Below, in pieces: positions 1 through 5,150 of a DNA stretch of 5,686 nucleotides. The notes below the pieces were generated by a model. The model saw only the letters and a program-made list of their open reading frames with translations. It made no database searches and had not been told where the DNA came from. The first letter of the stretch is position 1; the number at the start of each line of letters is the position of its first letter. The stretch lies in contig DHOD01000142.1 of NCBI GenBank assembly GCA_002407725.1, positions 1 to 5,686 of the forward strand, in the 5' to 3' direction. The translations under genes and the position numbers were made by a program. The DNA comes from Christensenella sp. UBA5399. GTDB lineage: Bacteria > Bacillota > Clostridia > Christensenellales > Christensenellaceae.

Positions 1-373
1 CGACATAGACCATTTCAAAAAAGTCAACGATCAGTATGGGCATATGGTGGGGGATGAAATTCTGGTAGGTACTTTTAAGATCATACAAAAAAACTTGCGC
101 AGGGATGATTTTGTGATCCGATACGGAGGGGAAGAGTTTCTTGCGCTTTGTATGGGGACGGATTATGCGCAGGCTAAAAGCCTTGCGGAGCGGATCCGCG
201 TAGAGGTGGAGAGGAAGGTTTTTAGCACACTGAAGGGTGCTGTGAAAATTACAATAAGCATTGGTGTTTATACGAAGCAGGCGTCGACCGGCGACCAGAT
301 TGGCCAGTACATTAAGCATGCCGATGAGCGGATGTACGATGCGAAGCAAAGTGGGAGAAATATGGTCAGGTAG
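1..373 (+). CDS. GGDEF-domain diguanylate cyclase, C-terminal part (5' end outside window)
   Basis: The frame is open from the first full codon at position 2, so the gene starts upstream and about 123 C-terminal residues are visible. They form nearly a whole GGDEF domain, which condenses two GTP into cyclic di-GMP. It opens with DIDHFKKVND, holding the metal-binding Asp and the substrate-side Asn, followed by YGH and a helix. The signature RYGGEEF lies at about 119-139. Immediately upstream, RRDD fits the RxxD inhibitory I-site at its usual five-residue distance from the signature, so product feedback is expected. SIGVY and a final ADERMYDAKQSGRN helix complete the fold. GGEEF is an active variant of GGDEF. 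The protein ends directly after the domain, so any sensory part must lie N-terminal. The signal it reads and its membrane status cannot be seen. The family assignment is very secure. Confidence 0.96.
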   Translation, partial: DIDHFKKVNDQYGHMVGDEILVGTFKIIQKNLRRDDFVIRYGGEEFLALCMGTDYAQAKSLAERIRVEVERKVFSTLKGAVKITISIGVYTKQASTGDQIGQYIKHADERMYDAKQSGRNMVR

Positions 374-420
374 CGGTGGAAAAACACCTGGGGCAATATG
401 CAGGGCCGGTTGGAAAATAT

Positions 421-449
421 AGAGCGTGCCGGGGGATGCGTTCTTTTTT
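421..449 (+). terminator. Probable rho-independent terminator after the GGDEF gene
   Basis: AGAGCGTG (421-428) can pair with the segment ending TGCGTTCT (437-444), giving eight pairs, three of them G-U, around a G-rich loop. A run of six T (444-449) follows directly. It lies about 50 bases past the GGDEF stop in the right orientation. The stem is only moderately stable because of the wobble pairs. The rest of the gap 374-605 shows no gene I can support. Confidence 0.5.
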
Positions 450-605
450 ATTTATCTTGGCAGAGCGGGTTATGGTGGCCGGAGCAACCTTATGCTAATT
501 CCATTTAAAACACCGGTATTCGTTGTACAAACAATCCCGGCTGCTGCATAGTACGATGAAGATTTCAAAGCGGATACGCATTGCACTTTAAAGGTTGACG
601 GAGCG

Positions 606-1040
606 CTATCTATCCATCCTGATACCTTCCGGTACCCCGTCAGGTAGCATCTGGCGCACTGATTTTTCACTGCCCGCCTCAAGCGCGGTGTCATAATACC
701 AGCATTTGTATTTGATCATTGCCATGGTTTTTTGCAGCGCCTCAAATTGTTTTTGAACCGCCTCCATACGGTTATAAAACATATCGCGGCGTAGTTGTAA
801 CGTAGCGTCGCCCTGCTTGCACCAGTCCATGAATTGTTTGATATCTTTGATGGACATACCCGTCGCTTTCAGGCATTCGATCACCTTCAGCGCGTCGATT
901 TCTGCCTCGGAGAACTTGCGCATGCCACCTTCGCTGCGTGTCATAGCGGGAAAAAGCCCCTCTTTATCGTAATACCGCAGCGTGGATATATTGATGTCCA
1001 ACATGTCTGCGACCTGCCCAATCGAATAGCTCACAATCAT
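606..1040 (-). CDS. MerR-family transcriptional regulator (AdhR/NmlR-like)
   Basis: The 144-residue protein has the MerR layout. An N-terminal winged helix includes YSIGQVADML (5-14), the recognition segment STLRYYDKEGL (19-29) and GGMRKFSEAEIDAL (38-51). CLKATGMSIKDIKQF (56-70) follows, and a dimerisation coiled coil spans about 80-112. The short tail contains KYKCWYYDTALEAGSE, typical of clostridial regulators of this subgroup. These proteins bind a dyad between -35 and -10 and activate by untwisting the promoter. Cys56, just before LKATGMS, appears to align with the reactive cysteine of Bacillus subtilis AdhR, which responds to aldehydes; that alignment is from memory. Cys74 and Cys113 are also present. 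The gene is divergent from an alcohol dehydrogenase, which fits an aldehyde or electrophile sensor. TAAGGAG lies only 3 bases before this ATG. A GTG two codons in (1034-1032) gives a 9-base gap and a more family-like MSYSIG start, so that may be the true start. Confidence 0.93.
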   Translation of the reverse strand: MIVSYSIGQVADMLDINISTLRYYDKEGLFPAMTRSEGGMRKFSEAEIDALKVIECLKATGMSIKDIKQFMDWCKQGDATLQLRRDMFYNRMEAVQKQFEALQKTMAMIKYKCWYYDTALEAGSEKSVRQMLPDGVPEGIRMDR

Positions 1041-1066
1041 TTTCTCCTTAAGGTTTTAAATAAAGC

Positions 1067-1097
1067 TTGACCTAAACTTAGCTTTAGGTTTTATACT
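1067..1097 (+). promoter_or_regulatory. MerR-type promoter and operator for the alcohol dehydrogenase
   Basis: TTGACC (1067-1072) and TATACT (1092-1097) are separated by exactly 19 bp, the overlong spacer that marks MerR-activated promoters. Inside the spacer lies a perfect 7-bp inverted repeat, ACCTAAA (1070-1076), six bases, TTTAGGT (1083-1089). With the divergent merR-like gene starting at 1040, the regulator should bind here, activate the dehydrogenase and possibly repress itself. The dehydrogenase start is further supported by AGGAGG at 1141-1146. Confidence 0.88.
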
Positions 1098-1151
1098 ATT
1101 TTATAGCAAGGCAAACAAATTGTCTATAGCAATGAGCCACAGGAGGATTTT

Positions 1152-2324
1152 ATGATACAGTTTAATTTCAATAACCCGACAAACCTGATTTTTGGCAGTG
1201 GGACACTGGATGAACTGGGTAAGCAAACAATGCCCGGCAGCAAGGCGATGCTGCTGATTTCCAATGGAAAATCAACTAAAACGAACGGTTCCTTTGACCG
1301 TACGGCGGAGCAGCTTCAAACGGCCGGGGTGGAATATGCGGTGTTTGACAAGATCATGGAAAACCCGTTGAAGAGCGCTGTCATGGAGGGTGCGGCGTTT
1401 GCGAAAGAAAATGGTTGCGACTTCATCGTGGCGCTTGGCGGCGGTGCCGTGCTGGATTCATCCATAGCGATTGCGGCCATGGCGACCAACCCCGGCGACC
1501 TGTGGGATTATGTGCATGGCGGCACAGGCAGTAGCAAGCCGCTGGTACATAAAGGCCTACCCATTGTTACGATACCAACAACGGCGGGCACGGCTTCAGA
1601 GATCAACGCATTCGGCGTGATATCCAACGCGGAGACGAACGAAAAGATCGGCTTTGGCAATCCGTCGCTGGTACCGGTGCTCGCGATCGTCGACCCTGCG
1701 CTGACCAAGAGCGTACCCCCGAGGTATACGGCGTTTCAGGGGTTTGACGCGCTGTTCCACAACACGGAAGTGATGATCAGCAACGGCGTAAATATTATGA
1801 GTGAAACGCTGGCGTTGTCCGCTATAGAGAATATCGCAAAATACCTGCCACGCGCGGTGCGGGACGGCAATGACCTGGAGGCGCGGGAGCATGTTGCCTA
1901 CGGCAGTACGCTGGCGGGCATGACCATGCAGCTTACCAGCACCACGGCAGCGCATTCCATGGAGCATTCCATGAGCGCATATCACCGCAACCTGCCGCAT
2001 GGCGCGGGCCTGATCATCATTTCTAAACCGTTTTATGCGTTTTTCATCGAGCGCCATGCCTGCGACGCGCAGTTTATCAAAATGGCAAGAGCAATGGGCA
2101 TAGGAAAGGCGGATAAGCCGCAGGATTTCATCACAGCGCTTATAAAGCTGCAGGAAGACTGCGGTGTGGACGATTTGAAAATGAGCGACTACGGCTTTCA
2201 CCCTGATGAATCTATGACGCTGGCAAAAGGGGCGCGGTCTATGCAGGGCGGCCTTTTTATGGCCAACCCGTGCGAGATGACGGATGCGGATTGCGCGGAA
2301 ATATTTGACAAGGCATACCGGTAA
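1152..2324 (+). CDS. Iron-containing alcohol dehydrogenase (group III)
   Basis: At 390 residues this is a full-length group III alcohol dehydrogenase, a cytoplasmic NAD(P)-dependent enzyme interconverting alcohols and aldehydes or ketones. The N-terminal nucleotide-binding half starts NPTNLIFGSG (8-17), with the dinucleotide loop GGGAVLDS (96-103) and PTTAGTASE (142-150). The C-terminal helical half carries the expected metal ligands: Asp199 and His203 in FDALFH, His268 in AHSMEH, and His283 in PHG. His272 matches the conserved additional histidine. The usual GGGS loop is GGGA here, a mild departure. The start is fixed by AGGAGG five bases upstream. The MerR-type promoter upstream suggests induction by an aldehyde or related electrophile, making detoxification a likely role. 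HSMEH-SMSAYHRNLPHG recalls butanol-dehydrogenase-like members, but the true substrate and the NADH or NADPH preference cannot be read from sequence. Confidence 0.95.
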   Translation: MIQFNFNNPTNLIFGSGTLDELGKQTMPGSKAMLLISNGKSTKTNGSFDRTAEQLQTAGVEYAVFDKIMENPLKSAVMEGAAFAKENGCDFIVALGGGAVLDSSIAIAAMATNPGDLWDYVHGGTGSSKPLVHKGLPIVTIPTTAGTASEINAFGVISNAETNEKIGFGNPSLVPVLAIVDPALTKSVPPRYTAFQGFDALFHNTEVMISNGVNIMSETLALSAIENIAKYLPRAVRDGNDLEAREHVAYGSTLAGMTMQLTSTTAAHSMEHSMSAYHRNLPHGAGLIIISKPFYAFFIERHACDAQFIKMARAMGIGKADKPQDFITALIKLQEDCGVDDLKMSDYGFHPDESMTLAKGARSMQGGLFMANPCEMTDADCAEIFDKAYR

Positions 2325-2339
2325 GGGAACAAACGCAGT

Positions 2340-2534
2340 ATGAAACTGAAAGAATTTCTGGACTACTTAAACAGTGGCGGGGGGGTGAAAGGCGGCAGCG
2401 AGGTGCATCAGATGATGCACAAGCTCAGCCAGGAGGCCATTCGCCTGACCACGAAGCTGAACAGCAGCTATCACACCGAAGAAGAAATCATCTCCTTGTT
2501 CTCCAAACTGACCAGCAAGGCATTCGGGTGTTAA
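2340..2534 (+). pseudogene. N-terminal remnant of a hexapeptide-repeat sugar/xenobiotic O-acetyltransferase
   Basis: The 64-residue frame begins MKLKEFLDYLNSG and continues with HKLSQEAIRLTTKLNSSYHTEEEIISLFSKLT. From memory this closely resembles the helical cap that starts clostridial maltose/galactoside-type acetyltransferases, which are around 200 residues. The catalytic left-handed beta-helix that should follow, with hexapeptide repeats and the active-site histidine, is absent. The frame stops after KAFGC, and I find no hexapeptide pattern downstream. The piece is therefore unlikely to have acetyltransferase activity and is best read as a truncated gene. It lies 15 bases past the dehydrogenase stop, so the intact ancestor was probably the second gene of that operon. 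Its ribosome site is weak (GGGA about 11 bases upstream). A functional small protein is possible but less likely. Confidence 0.6.
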
Positions 2535-2699
2535 CCTAGAGATGCGTAAGCAGAAAAACCTTGTATCGTAGGTAAATGTATCCGTCTGTTTAGACGTAGA
2601 TATGGGCAAGGAAAGAGGCATTGCCTATTGATATGCTTCCACAGTGTAGTTGCCCTTCAAATCGATTAAAAATTAACAACTGTAAATTGCTTTACCATC

Positions 2700-2724
2700 A
2701 AAAAAGGCATTTTCTTAAATGCCC
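2700..2724 (-). terminator. Rho-independent terminator reading leftward
   Basis: GGCATTT (2707-2713), the loop TCTT, and AAATGCC (2718-2724) form a perfect 7-bp stem. On the minus strand it is followed by seven T (complement of 2706-2700). On the plus strand there is no T-run, so it should stop leftward transcription only. No convincing minus-strand gene lies to its right, so what it terminates is unclear. Confidence 0.65.
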
Positions 2725-2928
2725 AAAATCAAGAATCTCTTTCTATGGCGCTTTTTCATCCATTTGACTTGTGCATTACCATTAGGCGCTTAACATGCGA
2801 ATTATGCCTGGTTTTGCGAAAAGTGAATAGGATTGTCATGGGTAAAAGGATATCTCCATTTCAGGCAATCTATTTTGTGCGACTGCCGAAGAATGACAGA
2901 AGGAAATCGGCGCGATAAAGGCATTTTG

Positions 2929-2948
2929 AAAAATGGGATAAATTCCCA
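2929..2948 (-). terminator. Weak terminator-like hairpin reading leftward
   Basis: TGGGA (2934-2938) pairs with TCCCA (2944-2948) around a 5-base loop. On the minus strand it is followed by five T (complement of 2933-2929). The stem is short. The neighbouring sequence 2917-2938 also matches 2704-2725 at 16 of 22 positions, so the two sites may share an origin. Confidence 0.25.
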
Positions 2949-3054
2949 ACAAAAAAAGATGTCATTTCAGATAAAAACTTTATATCAAAACCGGGCAAAG
3001 TGATGATCTCGTATGCTTGCAGTAGCGATGCCATAGTACCATACAATATTTTGC

Positions 3055-3060
3055 TATAAT
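3055..3060 (+). promoter_or_regulatory. Perfect TATAAT box just before the 61-residue ORF
   Basis: A consensus TATAAT ends seven bases before the ATG at 3067, so transcription would begin at or next to that start codon. I see no good -35 at 17-18 bp. In AT-rich sequence such a box can occur by chance. Confidence 0.3.
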
Positions 3061-3066
3061 AATTAA

Positions 3067-3252
3067 ATGTATGTGGAAGAATATTTGCGAGATAAGATTG
3101 AGGAACGGGGGACTGATTTCGTTTCTGAAGTTGAGAAAATCATAATTGGAGAGCGTGATGGAGAGGACATTGATCCAGAGAAACTGATTTTTGATTATAA
3201 GCAATATAAATTTAAAATTGGAGATGGGCGGATACCTGTTGCCTGTCCCTAA
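3067..3252 (+). CDS. Hypothetical small charged protein, possibly a remnant
   Basis: I do not recognise this 61-residue frame. It is rich in Glu, Asp, Lys and Arg, with a likely helix over about 2-30 (EEYLRDKIEERGTDFVSEVEK) and a more strand-like end (KLIFDYKQYKFKIGDG). There is no signal peptide or membrane segment. A stop lies directly before the ATG, so it cannot extend upstream in frame. There is no ribosome binding site. Instead a TATAAT box sits where the transcript would start at the ATG, so it could be leaderless. Codon composition is AT-rich, unlike the receptor gene downstream. The residue make-up looks coding rather than random. It could be a small gene or a piece of a decayed larger gene. 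Confidence 0.35.
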   Translation: MYVEEYLRDKIEERGTDFVSEVEKIIIGERDGEDIDPEKLIFDYKQYKFKIGDGRIPVACP

Positions 3253-3281
3253 TAGACTTTGCATTCTTTTCAATATATACT
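3253..3281 (+). promoter_or_regulatory. Candidate promoter for the 7TM-winged-helix gene
   Basis: TAGACT (3253-3258) and TATACT (3276-3281) are 17 bp apart, matching four and five of six consensus bases. They lie just after the stop at 3252 and about 24 bases before the ATG at 3305. A GAAGGG ribosome site (about 3291-3296) sits between. The position is sensible, but the region is AT-rich, so chance matches are possible. Confidence 0.45.
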
Positions 3282-3304
3282 TAAAACAAAGAAGGGCGTA
3301 AACC

Positions 3305-4972
3305 ATGCAGGCTACCGGCCAGATCAAAAACCAGATCATAACTTTTGCCTTCATCGCGGCTATCATCGCGACGGCTTGTATTTCCATCTGGTATTTCAAG
3401 ACGAGCTACCTGAAGGATTCCGCCCATTATGAGGAAGTGCAATCGGAGGAGGGCGTGTGGGATCTGCGTGGGTATGATTTCTCAGACGGTTTCGTGCGCG
3501 CAATGGGCGAGGTGGAATACATCCCGGACGAGCTGCTTTCCCCAGAGGAGTTTGCACTGCGCGGCATCGAAAGTAAAGTGGGCTTTCCTGGCCAGGAAAC
3601 GAATATCAGTACCAGCCGCATGCGCCTATTGCTTCCGTCGGGCGAAACGTACGCGTTGAGCGACAGCAGCACAGATTTTAACGTAACGGTATTCATAAAT
3701 GGCAAACTCGTGGCGCAGGCCGGATCACCCGGCTTGACGGAGCAAACGTCCGCCCCCGGCCACAAGTACTTATATTTGGAGGTGCGGCCTGAAGATGGCG
3801 GGGTGGAGATCGTGCAGCAGACCTCCAACTTTGTGCACCGGGAAAGCGGCGACCATGCGGGCTTTTATGTTGGCTCTCCGCAGATGATACAGCAATATGC
3901 CAGCCTGAACATGGGTATGTCGTCCGCCATGATGTGGATGTTTGGCGCGTTGTTCCTTGTCCATATCATACTGTTTCTCATCTTCCGCAGCTACCGCGCC
4001 AACCTGTATTTCGCGTTGTTCTGCGCCGTGTGGTGCCTGCGGTCGGGCGTGACGGGCATGAAGATACTGACTGAAATGTTTCCGGCAATCCCGTGGGAGG
4101 CGGCGTTCCGAATCGAATATATGTCCATACCGCTGGCCAGTCTGTTCCTGATACTGATGCTCGGTGAGATGTACCCCGGCCTGTTCAAAAAATGGTTTAT
4201 CAATCTGGTCGCGTTGGTATCGGCAGGGTTCGCTGTGTTTTACCTGCTGGCTCCCACGTTGCTGATGTCGCAAACACTGACGGTGTTCCAGGCGTTTTAT
4301 ATGGCGGCCATTGCCGTCGTTGCGGTGCGGCTGTTAACAGGGCTTCCCCGGCGAATCAGAGCGGGCAGGGTGGGGACGGAGTCTGTGTTGACGCTGATCG
4401 GCGTGCTGGCGTTCCTGTACGCGGCGGTGCACGATGCGCTGTACTACAACGGCGTCTATTTGTTCGGGTTGAACAATCCAATCACAGATGTTGCACTTCT
4501 CCTATTCGTATTCCTTCAAATGACAGCCATGTTCTATGGTACATACGCCAGCGAAAGGGCTGCATGGCAAAAAGAGCGGCTGGCCACAGAAGAGGCCGAA
4601 CGCCTGCGCAAGCAGGTCAAAGCACGGGAAGAATTGGTGAGCAATATCCCAGAGGGCAGTCTGCTGACGCGTGGGCCGCTCGTGATGAACACGCTTTCCG
4701 GTACCGCCTTTTTGCATGACACTGACATGCTACTGACGCATAAGCAGTTTGCCCTGCTGCTCTACCTTGTTCAGAACGAGGGCAGGTATTTCACGGCGGC
4801 GCAGCTCTACGGCCAAGTGTGGGAGCAGGACGCGGGCGAAAACACCGGCGCGCTGACCACCGCCATATCCCGCCTGCGCAAAAAGCTGCTGACGGCTGAT
4901 GGGATGCTGGCGATTCAGTCCAAACGCGGGCAGGGGTACGCGTTCCGCTTTACGCCCGAACAGGGAAAATAA
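3305..4972 (+). CDS. 7TM receptor (7TMR-DISM-like) fused to an OmpR/PhoB-type winged-helix DNA-binding domain
   Basis: This 555-residue protein appears to be a one-component membrane transcription regulator. A first transmembrane helix (about 11-29) precedes an extracellular domain (about 30-205). Its pattern, with VFINGKLVAQAG (129-140), VEIVQQTSNF (167-176) and GFYVGSPQMIQ (186-196), resembles the jelly-roll ligand domain of 7TMR-DISM receptors. Seven helices follow at about 208-227, 232-248, 268-287, 297-315, 322-343, 358-378 and 390-411. Basic loops (RSYR, KKW, RRIRAGR, QKER) fall on the predicted inner face, placing the C-terminus in the cytoplasm. A charged coiled coil (about 414-445) leads to a winged helix (about 455-549): LTHKQFALLLYLVQNEGRYFT, recognition region ALTTAISRLRKKL, and wing IQSKRGQGYAFRF. 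No receiver, kinase or GGDEF domain is present. GAAGGG about 8 bases upstream supports the start. The ligand is unknown; the next gene is a plausible target. Confidence 0.9.
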   Translation: MQATGQIKNQIITFAFIAAIIATACISIWYFKTSYLKDSAHYEEVQSEEGVWDLRGYDFSDGFVRAMGEVEYIPDELLSPEEFALRGIESKVGFPGQETNISTSRMRLLLPSGETYALSDSSTDFNVTVFINGKLVAQAGSPGLTEQTSAPGHKYLYLEVRPEDGGVEIVQQTSNFVHRESGDHAGFYVGSPQMIQQYASLNMGMSSAMMWMFGALFLVHIILFLIFRSYRANLYFALFCAVWCLRSGVTGMKILTEMFPAIPWEAAFRIEYMSIPLASLFLILMLGEMYPGLFKKWFINLVALVSAGFAVFYLLAPTLLMSQTLTVFQAFYMAAIAVVAVRLLTGLPRRIRAGRVGTESVLTLIGVLAFLYAAVHDALYYNGVYLFGLNNPITDVALLLFVFLQMTAMFYGTYASERAAWQKERLATEEAERLRKQVKAREELVSNIPEGSLLTRGPLVMNTLSGTAFLHDTDMLLTHKQFALLLYLVQNEGRYFTAAQLYGQVWEQDAGENTGALTTAISRLRKKLLTADGMLAIQSKRGQGYAFRFTPEQGK

Positions 4973-4980
4973 GGGGGCCG

Positions 4981-5043
4981 AACTTTACATTTTAGCAAAC
5001 TTGACACTTTTTTCTACCGCCGACGGACCGTATATATTATAAT
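4981..5043 (+). promoter_or_regulatory. Direct repeat and promoter upstream of the secreted-protein gene
   Basis: AACTTTACATTTT (4981-4993) and AACTTGACACTTT (4998-5010) match at 11 of 13 positions, with starts 17 bp apart. A consensus TATAAT lies at 5038-5043 within a TATATATTATAAT run. The bases 17 bp before it (TACCGC) are not a usable -35, and TTGACA at 5001-5006 is 31 bp away, too far to serve. A good -10, a poor -35 and a direct repeat just upstream suit an activator-dependent promoter. OmpR/PhoB-type winged helices bind direct repeats, usually with about 10-11 bp periodicity, so the 17-bp period is not a perfect fit. Confidence 0.5.
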
Positions 5044-5065
5044 GTAAGCAGGATAAACCAGAATG

Positions 5066-5100
5066 ACAGAAAGCATACGCAGCTTTCTGTTTTCGCTTTT
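5066..5100 (+). terminator. Leader hairpin: terminator or attenuator before the secreted-protein gene
   Basis: ACAGAAAGC (5066-5074) and GCTTTCTGT (5082-5090) form a perfect 9-bp stem with a 7-base loop. The T-rich tract TTTTCGCTTTT follows, the T-run being interrupted by CGC. It lies downstream of the TATAAT box and upstream of the next start, so it would sit in that gene's leader. It may simply end the receptor transcript, or it may attenuate the next gene. A second, weaker hairpin (CTGCAAT with ATT-CC-GCAG, 5113-5132) precedes the ribosome site. Confidence 0.55.
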
Positions 5101-5150
5101 ATACCCCAAAAACTGCAATGATCATTCCGCAGAAAACGGAGGCACAAATC

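Larger units (their letters stand above)
2535..3066. other. AT-rich stretch of about 530 bases without a confident gene
   Basis: Base composition changes visibly from the GC-rich dehydrogenase to AT-rich sequence here. I see no full-length gene. A 46-codon stretch at 2919-3056 is open in one frame and has protein-like composition (it includes KPGKVMISY), but it has no start at its beginning and follows a stop directly, so it may be a gene remnant. Minus-strand terminator-like hairpins lie at 2700-2724 and, weakly, at 2929-2948. A small palindrome, CGTCT-GTTT-AGACG, lies at 2583-2596. The stretch begins where the acetyltransferase remnant ends, which suits a deletion or past insertion site. 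No terminal inverted repeats or transposase were recognised. Confidence 0.5.

Noticed and set aside
423..605. Short open stretches between the GGDEF gene and the MerR gene, including a frame starting MLIPFKTPVF near 493
   Set aside because: The frame stops after 19 codons, has no ribosome site and resembles nothing I know. It is possibly a decayed fragment but not supportable.
1596..2201. A 201-codon minus-strand frame inside the alcohol dehydrogenase
   Set aside because: It lies wholly antisense to a clearly coding gene, and its Arg/His-rich composition is typical of a shadow frame in GC-rich sequence.
2583..2596. Palindrome CGTCT-GTTT-AGACG as a terminator
   Set aside because: The stem is only 5 bp and neither strand has a T-run next to it.
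2980..3399. A 139-codon open frame on the minus strand
   Set aside because: It overlaps the start of the 7TM receptor and the small plus-strand ORF. Its product is a low-complexity, Ile/Leu/Phe-rich translation of AT-rich DNA with no recognisable motif.
5001..5036. TTGACA at 5001-5006 as the -35 of a normal promoter with TATATA at 5031-5036
   Set aside because: The spacer would be 24 bp, too long for a housekeeping promoter, so the hexamer is better read as part of the direct repeat.
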